Positions 1 through 9,979 of a DNA stretch of 64,000 bases are shown piece by piece. Where the stretch lies: the NCBI RefSeq assembly GCF_018069875.1, contig NZ_JAGQDF010000003.1, positions 372,001 through 436,000 of the forward strand, in the 5' to 3' direction. Within the stretch, counting starts at the first letter, position 1. The number at the start of each line of letters is the position of its first letter. Both the position numbers and the translations under genes were made by a program. A model generated the notes under the pieces. It searched no databases. It was not told the DNA's origin and was given only the letters and a program-made list of their open reading frames with translations. This DNA comes from Ideonella alba (GTDB taxonomy: Bacteria; Pseudomonadota; Gammaproteobacteria; Burkholderiales; Burkholderiaceae_C).

Positions 1-781
1 CCTCGGCACGCTTGCGGGCGGTGACGTCGATCACCACGCCGGCGTACTCGCTGCGCTGCGGCGTCAGATGGACCGGCGTGGAGCGCACGTGCAGCCACTT
101 CTCTGAGCCGTCGGCCAGCAGCACGCGATGTTCGATCGACAGCGTGCGGCCGCTGGCCCGCGCGGCCTCGCTGGCGGCGGCCACGCGGGCGGCATCGGCC
201 GGGTGCCACAGGCGGCGGATCGCGTTGCCGTCGGCCATCACCTGCTCGGGCGTCAGGCCCAGCAGCTCGCGCACACCGCGGCTGACGTAGGAAAAGATCC
301 GCGTGCCGTCGGGCTGCATCACGGTGCGGAAGACCATGCCCGAGACCTGGTCGGCGATGCGGTCCACCTGGTCGCGGCTGTGTTCGAGGTCGCTGATGTC
401 CTCGACCGTACCTTCGTAGCAGCGCACGCGGCCCTCGGCGTCGCGCAGTGCATGGGCGTGTTCGCGCACCCAGATGCGTTCGCGCGTGCGGTGGCGGTGG
501 ATTTCGGAAACGAAGCCCTGCACCTGGCCGTCGCGCGCCAGCAGCCGCATGAACTCACGTCGCCGTCCGGGCTGCACGTACCACTCGCTGCCGATGTCGC
601 GCACTGCGTGCAGCAGTTCGGCCTCGGTGCTGTAGCCATTGATGCGTACCAGCGCCGGATTGGCGCGCAGCATCGTGCCATCGGGGTGCGAGCGGTAGGC
701 TCCGATGGGCAGGAAATCGAAGAAGCTGGAGAAGTCGTCGTGCACGACGGGCCTGACGCGCGGTGGCGTGACCCCTGCCAC
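1..781 (-). CDS. PAS-domain sensory protein, N-terminal part (3' end beyond window)
   Basis: The minus-strand frame read leftwards from 781 stays open to the window edge and gives about 260 residues with two PAS-like repeats. The first runs through FLPIGAYRSHPDGTML and the second through RIFSYVSRGVRELLGLTPEQ. Each ends in a PAC-like strand such as VRCYEGTVEDISDLEHSR or the text around GVVIDVTARKRAE. PAS domains sense ligands or redox state and pass the signal to a C-terminal output domain (GGDEF, kinase or similar), which lies outside the window and cannot be named. The start is taken as the GTG at 781, because a TAA in frame lies only 15 bases further upstream. No signal peptide or membrane segment is visible, so it is probably cytoplasmic. 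It follows benE by 23 bases. Confidence 0.75.
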   Translation of the reverse strand, partial: MAGVTPPRVRPVVHDDFSSFFDFLPIGAYRSHPDGTMLRANPALVRINGYSTEAELLHAVRDIGSEWYVQPGRRREFMRLLARDGQVQGFVSEIHRHRTRERIWVREHAHALRDAEGRVRCYEGTVEDISDLEHSRDQVDRIADQVSGMVFRTVMQPDGTRIFSYVSRGVRELLGLTPEQVMADGNAIRRLWHPADAARVAAASEAARASGRTLSIEHRVLLADGSEKWLHVRSTPVHLTPQRSEYAGVVIDVTARKRAE

Positions 782-804
782 GCTCAGCCAGCGAGCTTAG
801 CGCA

Positions 805-1953
805 TCAGCGCGGCCGCAGCAGCAGTGCGGCTGCTCCTGCCACCACGCCCCAGAAGGCCGAGCCGATGCCCAGCAGGCTCACGCCCGAGAGCGTGACCAG
901 GAAGGTCAGCAACGCGGCATCGCGGCGCGACTCGTCCTTAAGCGCGCCGTGCAGGCCACCGGCGATCGTGCCCAGCAGCGCCAGGCCGGCCAGCGTCACC
1001 ACCAGGCTGCGCGGCAGCGCGCTGAACAAGGCCACCACCGCACCGCCGGCCAGGCCGGTGGCCAGGTAGAACACGCCGGCCGAGGCGGAGGCCCAGTAGC
1101 GGCGGCGCGGGTCGTCGTGCGCCTCGGGGCTCATGCACAGCGCCGCGGTGATCGCGGCCAGGTTGATCGCGTAGCCGCCCAGGGGCGCCAGCAGCAGGCT
1201 GACCAGGCCGGTGGTGCCCACCACCGGCGAGACCGGGGTGTCGTAGCCGGCAGCGCGCTGCGCGGCCACGCCCGGCAGGTTCTGCGAGGCCATGGTGACG
1301 ATGAACAGCGGCAGGCCCAGGCTGATGATCGCTGCCGGCGCGAACACGGGCGTGGTCCAGACCGGTTGGGTCCAGGCCAGTGTCACGCCGCCCAGGGCCA
1401 GCCGACCGCCCACGGCAGCCACCGCCAGCCCGCACAGCAGCACGCCCGGCACCGCGTAGCGCGGCCACCAGCGCCGCCCGGCCAGGAAGGCCGCCAGCAT
1501 CGCCAGCACCAGCGGCGGGTCCACCGCAGTGGCCAGCGCCGCATCCAGTGCAAAGCGCACCAGGATGCCGGCCAGCAGCGCCTGGGCGATCGCCGCGGGG
1601 ATGCGCTCCATCAGCCGCTCGAACAGGCCGCTGTAGCCCGCCAGCGCGATCAGCAACGCGCAGACGATGAAGGCGCCGGTGGCCTCGGGCAGGGCCAGGC
1701 CGTGGCTGGCGGCGATCAGCGCGGCGCCGGGCGTGGACCAGGCCGTCAGCACCGGGCGCCGGTACCACAGCGACAGGCCGGTGCTGGTGACCGCCATGCC
1801 CAGACCCAGGGCCCACAGCCACGAGGCCGTCTGGTTGGGCGTGGCGCCCAGCGCCTGCGCGGCGGCGAAGACGATGGCCACCGAACTGGTGTAGCCCACC
1901 AGCACGGCGATGAAGCCGGCGACGATGGCCGGCAGGGACAGGTCCTTCAGCAC
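805..1953 (-). CDS. benE: BenE-family benzoate/H+ symporter-like transporter
   Basis: This 382-residue, very hydrophobic protein has about 11–12 predicted membrane segments from residue 7 to the C-terminus. The opening (LPAIVAGFIAVLVGYTSSVAIV), the internal QNLPGVAAQRAAGY stretch and the PLGGYAINLAAITAALCMSPEAH stretch are typical of the BenE family. Those proteins import benzoate or related aromatic acids with protons across the inner membrane. No benzoate catabolic genes lie nearby, so the substrate is uncertain. It starts 12 bases after the kup stop and may be co-transcribed with kup. Family assignment is firm; substrate is inferred from the family only. Confidence 0.9.
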   Translation of the reverse strand: MLKDLSLPAIVAGFIAVLVGYTSSVAIVFAAAQALGATPNQTASWLWALGLGMAVTSTGLSLWYRRPVLTAWSTPGAALIAASHGLALPEATGAFIVCALLIALAGYSGLFERLMERIPAAIAQALLAGILVRFALDAALATAVDPPLVLAMLAAFLAGRRWWPRYAVPGVLLCGLAVAAVGGRLALGGVTLAWTQPVWTTPVFAPAAIISLGLPLFIVTMASQNLPGVAAQRAAGYDTPVSPVVGTTGLVSLLLAPLGGYAINLAAITAALCMSPEAHDDPRRRYWASASAGVFYLATGLAGGAVVALFSALPRSLVVTLAGLALLGTIAGGLHGALKDESRRDAALLTFLVTLSGVSLLGIGSAFWGVVAGAAALLLRPR

Positions 1954-1965
1954 CGAGGAAGGCCC

Positions 1966-3852
1966 TCAAATCTCCACTTTCGCACCGAGCTCCACGATGC
2001 GGTTGGACGGCAGGTTCAGGAAGTCGGCCATGTCGGCGGCGTTGCGGTGCATGCTGGCGAAGAGCTTTTCGCGCCACATGGCCATGCCGGCGCCGAAGGT
2101 GGGGATCACCGTGTCGCGGCTGAGGAAGTAGCTGGTGTCCATGTCGTCCAGCGGCACGCCGCGGTCCTTGAGCTGCTGCAGCGCCTCGGGCACGTCGGGG
2201 TCGTTCTTGAAGCCGAAGTTCAGCGTCACCTGCCAGCAGTCATGGCCCAGCGATTCCAGCTGCAGGCGCTTGTCGAAGCCGATCCAGGGCACCTCGTGGT
2301 GGCGCACGGTGACGAACAGGTTGTACTCGTGCAGCACCTTGTTGTGCTTGAGGTTGTGCATCAGCGCGTTGGGCGTGAGGCCCTGCTCGGCCACCAGGAA
2401 GACCGCGGTGCCGGGCACCCGCACCGGCGGGCTGACGAAGATGGCCTCGAGGAAGCCGGCCAGGTCGATCGCCTCGTCGCGCACACGGTCGCGCATCAGG
2501 CGCCGGCCCTGCTTCCAGGTCAGCATCAGCAGGAACATGCCGGCGCCGATCAGCAGCGGGAACCAGCCGCCCGCCACCAGCTTGAGCATGTTCGACAGGA
2601 AGAAGGTGATGTCGATCGTGAAGAAGAACACCGTGACCAGGATCGACAGGCCCAGCGGGTACTTCCAGCCGTAGCGGATCACGAAGAAGGTCATCACCGT
2701 GGTGATCGACATGTCCAGCGTCACCGCGATGCCGTAGGCCGAGGCCAGGTTGGACGAGTTCTTGAACAGCGCCACCGCCAGCACGATGAAGACGTACAGG
2801 CTCCAGTTGATGAAGGGCACGTAGATCTGGCCGGTGTCCTTGACCGAGGTGTGCTTGACCGCCATGCGCGGCAGGATGCCCAGCTGGATGGCCTGCTTGG
2901 TCACCGAGAAGGCCGCCGAGATCAGCGCCTGCGAGGCGATCACCGTGGCCGCGGTGGCCAGGAAAACCAGCGGCAGCTGGGCCCAGTCGGGCGCCATGTG
3001 GAAGAAGGGGTTGGCCACCGCCTCGGGTTCCTTGAGCAGCATCGCCCCCTGGCCGAAGTAGTTGACCACCAGCGCCGGCATCACGAAGCCATACCAGGCG
3101 ATGCGGATCGGCCGCTTGCCGAAGTGACCCATGTCGGCGTAGAGCGCTTCGCCGCCGGTGACGCACAGCACCACCGCGCCCAGCGCGATGAAGGCCACCA
3201 GCGGCTGGGCGATGAAGAAGCCCGCCGCATGCACCGGGTTCAGCGCCACCAGCACCGCCGGGTTGTCCAGGATGTGCGGGATGCCCAGCAGCACCAGCAC
3301 GATGAACCAGACCAGCGTGATCGGGCCGAAGAACTTGCCGATGCCGCCGGTGCCGAAGCGCTGCACCGCGAACAGGCCGGTCAGCACCAGCAGCGTGATC
3401 GGGATGATCCAGCTGTGCAGTGCCGGCGCGGCCACCTCCAGGCCCTCGACGGCCGACAGCACCGAGATGGCGGGCGTGATCACGCCGTCGCCGTAGAAGA
3501 TCGCGGTGCCGAACAGGCCCACCACCATCAGCACCCGGCGCAGCGCCGGCTTGTCCTTCACGGCGGTGGTGGCCAGGGCCAGCATGGCGATCAGGCCGCC
3601 TTCGCCGTTGTTGTCGGCGCGCAGGATCAGCAGCACGTACTTCAGCGAGACGATGATGGTCATCGTCCAGAAGATCAGGCTGAGCACGCCCAGGATGTTG
3701 CCGGGCGAGGCCTCGACATGCCCGGCGTGGAAGACTTCCTTCAGCGCGTAGAGCGGGCTGGTGCCGATGTCGCCATAGACCACGCCCAGCGCGGCCAGCG
3801 TCAGGGCGGCCAGGGCGGGCAGGGAGCGGTTGTCTTGCGAGGAGGCGCTCAA
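1966..3852 (-). CDS. kup: Low-affinity potassium transporter Kup
   Basis: The protein has 628 residues, the usual Kup length. It begins with a short cytosolic leader followed by the family motif [17 protein letters not shown] (about residues 19–35). About twelve membrane helices run to residue 455, followed by a hydrophilic cytosolic domain. Internal hallmarks include [21 protein letters not shown] and FGPITLVWF. Kup is a K+/H+ symporter of the inner membrane and matters most at low pH. The gene stands apart from the surface-glycan genes and probably heads a kup–benE unit. Confidence 0.97.
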   Translation of the reverse strand: MSASSQDNRSLPALAALTLAALGVVYGDIGTSPLYALKEVFHAGHVEASPGNILGVLSLIFWTMTIIVSLKYVLLILRADNNGEGGLIAMLALATTAVKDKPALRRVLMVVGLFGTAIFYGDGVITPAISVLSAVEGLEVAAPALHSWIIPITLLVLTGLFAVQRFGTGGIGKFFGPITLVWFIVLVLLGIPHILDNPAVLVALNPVHAAGFFIAQPLVAFIALGAVVLCVTGGEALYADMGHFGKRPIRIAWYGFVMPALVVNYFGQGAMLLKEPEAVANPFFHMAPDWAQLPLVFLATAATVIASQALISAAFSVTKQAIQLGILPRMAVKHTSVKDTGQIYVPFINWSLYVFIVLAVALFKNSSNLASAYGIAVTLDMSITTVMTFFVIRYGWKYPLGLSILVTVFFFTIDITFFLSNMLKLVAGGWFPLLIGAGMFLLMLTWKQGRRLMRDRVRDEAIDLAGFLEAIFVSPPVRVPGTAVFLVAEQGLTPNALMHNLKHNKVLHEYNLFVTVRHHEVPWIGFDKRLQLESLGHDCWQVTLNFGFKNDPDVPEALQQLKDRGVPLDDMDTSYFLSRDTVIPTFGAGMAMWREKLFASMHRNAADMADFLNLPSNRIVELGAKVEI

Positions 3853-3958
3853 AGGATCGGGTGCGGTACGGCGAAGCGCCTATTGTGCGCTGCAGCCCCC
3901 CCTGCCGTGGACGCCCGGGCGTGGCGCCACCGCCACAACCGGGCCTTGCATCCGGCGA

Positions 3959-5254
3959 TCAGTCGTAGGTTTCGGCGTTCGGGTCGGTGGCTTCCAGCTC
4001 GTAGGCCGCGGCCAGCATCGCCAGGCGACCGATGACGCCGTACATGTAGAAGCGGTTGGGCGCGCTGACGCCCGGCTTCTCGCCCGGGCGGGGCAGCTGG
4101 TTGCTCTTCTCGAAGGCCAGCGGCACGAAGCTGGCGCCAGGGGCATTGAGGTTCTCGTCGATGCCGCGCTCGGCATGCACGCGGTAGAAGCCGCCCACCA
4201 CGTAGCGGTCGATCATGTAGACCACCGGCTCGGCCACCGCCTCGTTGACCCGCTCGTAGGTGGGCACGCCTTCCTGGATGATCACCTGGGTCACGCGCTG
4301 GCCGTCCTTGACGACGTCCATCTTGTTGCGCGTGCGGCGGTTGACCTCGTCCAGGTCCTTGGCGTCGCGCACCGTCATGATGCCCATGCCGTAGGTGCCG
4401 TTGTCGGCCTTGACGACGACAAAGGGCTTCTCGCCGATGCCGTATTCCTTGTGCTTGCGGCGGATCTTGGTGAGCAGCGCATCGACCTGGGTCTGCACGC
4501 ACTCCAGGCCGGTGCCGGCCTGCCAGTCGACCTCGCCGCAGTGGGCGTACATCGGGTTGATCAGCCAGGGGTCCATGCCCAGCAGCTTGGCGAACTTCTT
4601 GGCCACTTCCTCATAGGCCTCGAAGTGGCGGGTCTTGCGCCGCACCGCCCAGCCGGCGTGCAGTGGCGGCAGCAGGTACTGCTCGTGCAGGCCCTCCAGC
4701 ACCGCGGGAATGCCGGCCGAGAGGTCGTTGTTGAGCAGGATGGTGCAGGGGTCGAAGTTCTTCAGCCCCAGGCGGCGCTGGGTGCGCAGCAGCGGCTCCA
4801 GCGTCAGGCTGGTGCCGTCGGGCAGCTCGATCGGGGTGGGCTCGGTGATCGCCTCGTCCAGCGTGCCCAGGCGCACGTTCAGGCCGGCGTTGGTGAAGAT
4901 GCGCACCAGCCGCTGCACGTTCATCAGGTAGAACATGTTGCGGGTGTGGCGCTCGGGCACCAGCAGCAGGTTGCGCGCCTCGGGGCAGATCTTCTCGATC
5001 GCCGCCATCGCCGCCTGCACCGCCAGCGGCATCATCTCGTCGGTCAGGTTGTTGAAGCCGCCCGGGAACAGGTTGGTGTCCACCGGGGCCAGCTTGTAGC
5101 CGGCGTTGCGCACGTCCACCGAGGTGTAGAAGGGCGGGGTGTGCTCCATCCATTCCAGGCGGAACCAGCGCTCGATCGCCGGCATCGACTCGAGGATGCG
5201 CTGCTCCAGCTCGTTGATCGGGCCGGTGAGTGCGGTGACAAGGTGGGGGACCAT
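3959..5254 (-). CDS. gshA: Glutamate–cysteine ligase (proteobacterial short type)
   Basis: The 431-residue soluble protein matches the glutamate–cysteine ligase family found in many beta- and gammaproteobacteria other than E. coli, sometimes called the Acidithiobacillus-like type. Recognisable stretches are YTSVDVRNAGYKLAPVDTN near residue 45, FPGGFNNL directly after it, and KADNGTYGMGIMTVRDAKDL near residue 295. The enzyme joins glutamate and cysteine with ATP, the first step of glutathione synthesis in the cytosol. The start used is the first ATG of the frame, and the N-terminus fits the family. It is a single gene with gaps of 106 and 154 bases to its neighbours. gshB is not in the window. 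Confidence 0.93.
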   Translation of the reverse strand: MVPHLVTALTGPINELEQRILESMPAIERWFRLEWMEHTPPFYTSVDVRNAGYKLAPVDTNLFPGGFNNLTDEMMPLAVQAAMAAIEKICPEARNLLLVPERHTRNMFYLMNVQRLVRIFTNAGLNVRLGTLDEAITEPTPIELPDGTSLTLEPLLRTQRRLGLKNFDPCTILLNNDLSAGIPAVLEGLHEQYLLPPLHAGWAVRRKTRHFEAYEEVAKKFAKLLGMDPWLINPMYAHCGEVDWQAGTGLECVQTQVDALLTKIRRKHKEYGIGEKPFVVVKADNGTYGMGIMTVRDAKDLDEVNRRTRNKMDVVKDGQRVTQVIIQEGVPTYERVNEAVAEPVVYMIDRYVVGGFYRVHAERGIDENLNAPGASFVPLAFEKSNQLPRPGEKPGVSAPNRFYMYGVIGRLAMLAAAYELEATDPNAETYD

Positions 5255-5336
5255 GGCGGCGGGCAGCGGGGGTGCGGTGGGCGATTGATTCTAGGCAGAT
5301 GGGGCCCGCCGGGGGGATTTCCAGCCACCCGGTCCC

Positions 5337-5363
5337 AAAAAGTGGCCGCACCCCGGCGGTGCG
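5337..5363 (-). terminator. Possible rho-independent terminator after the sulfotransferase operon
   Basis: On the minus strand a CGCACC/GGTGCG stem (5358–5363 with 5347–5352, five-base loop) is followed within six bases by a run of five T (5337–5341). It lies 46 bases past the stop of the last gene of the nine-gene minus-strand operon. The stem is short, so this is a moderate call. Confidence 0.4.
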
Positions 5364-5408
5364 CCCGGGGAAGACGCCGCCCGCCGAACCAGCAGGCGCC
5401 GTGCCGCC

Positions 5409-6170
5409 TCAGGTGCGGGCGCGCAGCCGGGCCAGGGCCTGTTCGTGCAGGCGCAGGTCGTCGGCGTTGTGGGTCAGCAAGGCGGTGTAGCAGGCCTCGC
5501 CCACCTCGGCGCGCAGGCGCTCGAGGCGTTCCTCCAGCGGCGCGCTGGTGTCGCGGCTGACGTTGGCATGCACGCTGCGGGCGACGAACTCGGGCAGATC
5601 CTGCTGCACCAGCGACTGCAGCAGCGCCATCGAGCGGTCGAACTCCTCGACCACCCCCACGAAAGGCAGGGTCTCCACCGCCCGGCTGGCGCGCTCGAAT
5701 TCGGTGCCCTCGGCCGGCGGGAACATCGGCGCGAAGCGGCTGACGTGGAAGTTGCGGCACTGCCGGTCGCGCCCCATCGACAGGCGCACCTCGATGTAGC
5801 CGGCCAGCGTGGTGTGGCGGGCCAGCACGCTGCCAAAGCCGTCACCGCCCTGCTTGCGCTCGAAGGCGTAGGCCGAGGCGATGCGGTCGATCGGGTGGCG
5901 GATGAAGATCACCGGCAGGATGTCGACCTGACCCATGTCGGGCGGCGGCAGCTCGACGGTGTGCGACGAGAAGGCCACCGCCTCGGGGTGCTCGCGGATC
6001 CATTCGGCCACTTCGCGCCGGTGCGGCGCAGGGTTGGCGCGGGCCGCGAATTCGCGCGTCACCCAGCGGCTGCCGAAGCAGGCCCGCAGCAGTTCATCCA
6101 CCGAGGTGCCGGCGTTCTTGAACAGGTGGTGGTGCAGGATGACCTTGCGGCGCGGGCGGGGTGGCGTCAT
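5409..6170 (-). CDS. Sulfotransferase-family protein (Sulfotransfer_2 type)
   Basis: The 253-residue protein opens with KVILHHHLFKNAGTSVDELL, where KNAGTS is the 5'-phosphosulfate-binding loop of PAPS-dependent sulfotransferases. Further on, VIFIRHPIDRIASAYAFER matches the 3'-phosphate-binding signature (R, then S eight residues later). Such enzymes move sulfate from PAPS to a hydroxyl group, here most plausibly on a glycan, given the glycosyltransferase immediately upstream. It is the last gene of the nine-gene operon and overlaps the preceding gene by four bases (ATGA). No PAPS-making cys genes are in the window. Family is clear; substrate is inferred from context. Confidence 0.82.
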   Translation of the reverse strand: MTPPRPRRKVILHHHLFKNAGTSVDELLRACFGSRWVTREFAARANPAPHRREVAEWIREHPEAVAFSSHTVELPPPDMGQVDILPVIFIRHPIDRIASAYAFERKQGGDGFGSVLARHTTLAGYIEVRLSMGRDRQCRNFHVSRFAPMFPPAEGTEFERASRAVETLPFVGVVEEFDRSMALLQSLVQQDLPEFVARSVHANVSRDTSAPLEERLERLRAEVGEACYTALLTHNADDLRLHEQALARLRART

Positions 6171-8818
6171 GCGGTGCTGGCCGGGCTGGCGTCGATGGCC
6201 GCGGCGATCGCGGCATCCACCACCTCGGCGGAACAGTGGTCGGCGATCATCGCCAGGCCGGCCTGGGCCAGGCGCTCGGCCAGCGCGCGGTCGGCGTGCA
6301 GGGCCAGGATCTTCGCGGCGAAGGCGGCCGGGTCCTCGGCGACCAGTTCACCCAGCGGCCCGTTCACGGGAATGCCCTCGGCGGCGCAGGGCGTCATCAC
6401 GCAGGGCAGGCCGGCGGCCAGCGCCTCCAGCACCTTGCCCTTGACCCCGGCGCCGTAGCGCAGCGGCGCCACGCTGAGCAGGCTGCGCTCATAGACCTCA
6501 TGCACGTCGGGCACGTAGCCCAGCGCACGCACGCGGGCGCTGCCCAGGCGGCGCACCTCGTCGGTCATGTAGCTGCCCACCAGCGTGACGGTGATGTCCG
6601 GGGCGGTCTGCCAGACCAGCGGCATGATCTGCTCGACCAGCCAGCGCGCGGCGTCGACATTGGGCGTGTGGCGGAAGCCGCCGACGAAGACCACGCCCTG
6701 GCGCTGGCGGGCCTCGGTCTTGACCGGGCGCAGCGCATAGGTCCAGGGCACGACGTGCACGCGCGAGCGCGGCGTGGCCTCGGCCAGCAGGGCCTGCTCG
6801 ACGCTGGAGTGCACGATGGTGGCGTCCACCGACTGGATCACCGACAACTCGACCTGGCGCACCTCGGCGGCACGCTGGGCCAGCGCGGCGTTGTCGGTGT
6901 GACGGGCCTCGCGCTCCATGCGCAGGTGGTGCAGGTCGGCCACGTTGTAGAGGATGCGCGCCTGCGGCTGGTGGCGGCGCAGCATGCCGGCGTACTTGGT
7001 GCCGTTGGTGAAGCGGTGCAGGTAGACCACGTCGATCGACCACGGGCACTTGCGCAGGTACTCCTCCACGCTCCAGTAGAACGGGTGGTAGATGCATTCC
7101 ACGCCCAGGGCCTGCAGCGCCTCGGTGTAGGGGCTGATCCGGGCCATGTTGTCGGCCGGGATGAAGGTGACCTTGTAGCCCAGCCGGATCAGCGAGCGGA
7201 TGTGCTGCATCGCGGCGTTGCTGCCGGCGTCCTGGTCGGGCGTGGGCACCACGTCGTCGATGAACAGGGCCCGCTTGGTCACGCCGCGCTCGGCCTCCAG
7301 ATCGGGCTGACCGGTGTTGAAGCTGTGGCGACCCAGCACGTCCTTCCAGCGCTCGTAGAACTTGCGGTGGTTGACGGCCTGGTACTGCTTCATGCCGCTG
7401 CCGGTGACGCTGGTGCCGCTGGTCACGCCCTCCAGGTGCACCACCACCGACTGCGGCTGCACCACCACCCGCCAGCCCGCCTGGCGCACGCGGAAGCACA
7501 GGTCGGTGTCCTCGTAATAGGCGGGGGCGAAGTGCAGGTCGAAGCCACCCAGTTCATCGAACAGGGCCTTGCGGATCATCAGCGCGGCGCCGGAGACATA
7601 GTCGACATCGCGCAGGTGGCTGTAGCGCGGCTCGGCCGGGTTGCCGTGGCGGCCCCAGTTCCAGGCGTCACCCATGCGCCAGACGATGCCGCCCACCTCC
7701 TGCAGCGAGCCGTCGCCGAACAGCAGCTTGGAGCCGGCCACGCCCACGCGCGGCACCTGCTCGAAGGTCTTGACCAGCTCGTCCACCCAGCCCGGACGCA
7801 CCAGGGTGTCGTTGTTCAGGAAGAACAGGTACTCGCCGCGCGCCAGCGAGGCGCCGCGGTTGCAGCTCTTGACGAAGCCCAGGTTGACGTCATTACGCAC
7901 CACCCGCACCGTGCCGCCGAAGACCAGCGGCGCCAGCAGGGTCTCGTCGGCCGAGCAGTCATCGACCAGGATCAGCTCGATCGGTGCCTCGGGCAGCGCC
8001 TTGGCGATCGCGTCGATGCAGTCGTAGGTCAGCTGGAACTTGCCATACACCGGGATCACCACCGACACCAGCGGCGCCTCGGCCAGCGGCAGGCGCAGCG
8101 GGCGGTAGCGGGTGGACAGCGCCACACTGGCGCCCTGCACCCATTGCGCCGGCGTGGCGGCGTCGATCAGCTCGCTCAGTGGGCCCAGGTCGGGCAGGGC
8201 CGGCGCGGCGGTGAGCTCGGCGCGGCGGCGCATCAGCAGGCCCAGCTGGTCCACCAGGAAGGCCAGCGGCGGGTCCAGGTCGGCGGCGCGGCGCGCGGTG
8301 TCGGCCTGGTTGCGGCACAGCATGGCCAGGTGGCGCTGCGCGGCCAGGTCCAGGCCGCCGTCCTCGCGCACCAGCTCGCGCGGCGAGCCCATCAGATCGA
8401 CGCCATCGCGCAGCCGGCGCACGGTGATGCGGTGGCGCGAGCGCGGCAGCAGCGAGGGGCTGAAGCTCAGCACGAAGCCGCAGTAGCCGTTGCCCAGGCC
8501 AGCGTCGCGCACATCGGGGCGGAACAGGTTGGCCTCGATCGTGGCCAGGCGCTCGCCGCCGTCCAGGATCTCCACGATCGCCGGCTGGTCGGGCGTCTCG
8601 GGGTCCCAGGCCCAGCCCGAGATCTGGGTGGCCGAGACCTCGTCGACGTGGCCGCTGCCGAAGCGGGCCACCAGCTCGTGCGCGGAGGGTGTGCTCATGG
8701 AGGAGATTGTCTGCGCAGCGCCAGGGGCCGAAGGCGCCACAGGTGCCGGGCCGCTGCGGCGCTGCCGGAACCAGGCGCCCCAGCCGTCGGGTGCGGGGGG
8801 AGGGGAAGGCGCGGTCAT
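6167..8818 (-). CDS. Two-module glycosyltransferase (beta-sandwich + GT2 + GT4)
   Basis: This 883-residue protein has three parts. Residues about 60–150 form a small beta-rich domain (ISGWAWDPETPDQPAIVEI, then RPDVRDAGLGNGYCGFVLS) of a kind found at the front of other polysaccharide glycosyltransferases. Residues about 250–480 are a GT-A/GT2 catalytic domain with VSVVIPVYG and the metal-binding FLNNDT. Residues about 540–870 are a GT-B/GT4-like domain with GVVFVGGFRHTPNVDAARWL and a C-terminal sugar-nucleotide site (YGAGVKGKVLEALAAGLPCV). One chain could therefore add two different sugars. The ORF start at 8818 is used; an internal ATG at 8698 (MSTPSAHEL) is a real alternative. No strong ribosome-binding site decides between them. 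It overlaps the downstream sulfotransferase by four bases. Confidence 0.85.
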   Translation of the reverse strand: MTAPSPPPAPDGWGAWFRQRRSGPAPVAPSAPGAAQTISSMSTPSAHELVARFGSGHVDEVSATQISGWAWDPETPDQPAIVEILDGGERLATIEANLFRPDVRDAGLGNGYCGFVLSFSPSLLPRSRHRITVRRLRDGVDLMGSPRELVREDGGLDLAAQRHLAMLCRNQADTARRAADLDPPLAFLVDQLGLLMRRRAELTAAPALPDLGPLSELIDAATPAQWVQGASVALSTRYRPLRLPLAEAPLVSVVIPVYGKFQLTYDCIDAIAKALPEAPIELILVDDCSADETLLAPLVFGGTVRVVRNDVNLGFVKSCNRGASLARGEYLFFLNNDTLVRPGWVDELVKTFEQVPRVGVAGSKLLFGDGSLQEVGGIVWRMGDAWNWGRHGNPAEPRYSHLRDVDYVSGAALMIRKALFDELGGFDLHFAPAYYEDTDLCFRVRQAGWRVVVQPQSVVVHLEGVTSGTSVTGSGMKQYQAVNHRKFYERWKDVLGRHSFNTGQPDLEAERGVTKRALFIDDVVPTPDQDAGSNAAMQHIRSLIRLGYKVTFIPADNMARISPYTEALQALGVECIYHPFYWSVEEYLRKCPWSIDVVYLHRFTNGTKYAGMLRRHQPQARILYNVADLHHLRMEREARHTDNAALAQRAAEVRQVELSVIQSVDATIVHSSVEQALLAEATPRSRVHVVPWTYALRPVKTEARQRQGVVFVGGFRHTPNVDAARWLVEQIMPLVWQTAPDITVTLVGSYMTDEVRRLGSARVRALGYVPDVHEVYERSLLSVAPLRYGAGVKGKVLEALAAGLPCVMTPCAAEGIPVNGPLGELVAEDPAAFAAKILALHADRALAERLAQAGLAMIADHCSAEVVDAAIAAAIDASPASTA

Positions 8819-8840
8819 CGCGGCGGCGATCGGGGCCGGT

Positions 8841-9965
8841 TCAGTCGCCCCGTTGGGCCGCGCGCTTCTCGCGGCGCTCGGCCTTCTCGGGGTCTTCCAC
8901 CGCGAAGTGGCGTCGGGTCTGGCGCAGGATGGCCGCGTCCTCGGCCTGGGCGGCCACCTGCAGCTTCTCGGTCATGGCGGCGCCGATGTCGGCCGACTGC
9001 GCCGGCACGCCCAGCACATCCACCGCCCAGCGCCGGGTTTCCTCGTCCAGGTCCAGCACCTGCCGCAGCTCGGTCAGACCATCCGGCGCCGGCTTGCGGT
9101 TCAGATGGCCCAGCGGGCAGCCCAGGCGCGATTCCATCCAGGCGATGTCCCCGGCGGTGCCGCTGGCGGCCTCGAGCAGCAGCTCGTTGCTCAGGCGCAG
9201 CTTGGGGCCGGGCAGCTGCGAGGCCAGGCGGGTGATCCAGCGCGTGGCCTTCAGGTCGCGGCTGTGGGTGCGGCTGGCCAGCTGGTGGTTGAAGTTGGCG
9301 ATCACGGTCACGCCGCGGCGCGACAGGCCCTCGTTCTTGCGCACGATCGAGGATTCGGGCAGGTCCAGCCCGGTGGTGGCGATGAAGTCGCTGACCACGT
9401 CGCCGTTGCGCAGCTTGGCGCTGTTGAAGTGGCGGTAGATGACCTTGTCGGCGCCGAAGACCTCTTCCACCTCGCTGAACCAGGCCTGGTAGGGCGGGCT
9501 CATGCGCGCCAGCTTGACGAAGTCGACCGAGCGCTTCTTCAGCTGTTCCTGGAACAGGCTCTCGATGTAGCCGTAGGGCTCGCGGACGTAGAGCACCACC
9601 TGCATCTCGTCGACCTTGCGCGCGAACCAGTCGCGCATCATGGTCAGGCTGGCGGTGCCGAAGGCCGAGCCGATCATCTCGGAGGAGATCACGAAGATCG
9701 ATTTCGGGCGTTCGAGGAATTTCTCGATCCGGTCGCCGAAGTTGTGCAGGCCCGCGACGCGACCCTTGCCCTTCTCGTGGACGTTGCCGGTGAAGCTGGC
9801 GTCGAACATCGAGCGCAGGTAGTAGCCCGAGTTGCCGTTCTCTCGGTAGAGGAACTGGTAGTTCGGCGTGGTCGGCGTCTCGCTGAGCGTCACCTGGATC
9901 GAGGTGCTGCCCGTCTTCTGCATGCCGCCGTGGATGAACAGGGTCTTGCGCGGGGAAGAGGTCAT
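8841..9965 (-). CDS. Sulfotransferase-fold protein
   Basis: The 374-residue product begins MTSSPRKTLFIHGGMQKTGS, then TSIQ. KTGSTSIQ is the 5'-PAPS loop, and VVLYVREPYGYIESLFQEQL near residue 140 carries the R…S 3'-phosphate motif. The frame could extend upstream to 10037, but the ATG at 9965 fits the homologous neighbours and avoids overlapping the previous gene. It shares the KTGST-x-IQ loop with the two genes directly upstream in the operon but lacks their C-terminal beta-sandwich. Its long basic, charged C-terminal tail (RRHFAVEDPEKAERREKRAA) is unusual. Probably a glycan sulfotransferase; substrate unknown. Confidence 0.78.
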   Translation of the reverse strand: MTSSPRKTLFIHGGMQKTGSTSIQVTLSETPTTPNYQFLYRENGNSGYYLRSMFDASFTGNVHEKGKGRVAGLHNFGDRIEKFLERPKSIFVISSEMIGSAFGTASLTMMRDWFARKVDEMQVVLYVREPYGYIESLFQEQLKKRSVDFVKLARMSPPYQAWFSEVEEVFGADKVIYRHFNSAKLRNGDVVSDFIATTGLDLPESSIVRKNEGLSRRGVTVIANFNHQLASRTHSRDLKATRWITRLASQLPGPKLRLSNELLLEAASGTAGDIAWMESRLGCPLGHLNRKPAPDGLTELRQVLDLDEETRRWAVDVLGVPAQSADIGAAMTEKLQVAAQAEDAAILRQTRRHFAVEDPEKAERREKRAAQRGD

Positions 9966-9979
9966 GGCGTGTTCGCAGT

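Noticed and set aside
949-4035. Very long plus-strand open frame (over 1,000 codons) opposite benE and kup
   Set aside because: Its translation is low-complexity (His/Gln/Arg/Gly-rich) and it lies antisense to two clear transporter genes; it is a by-product of high GC.
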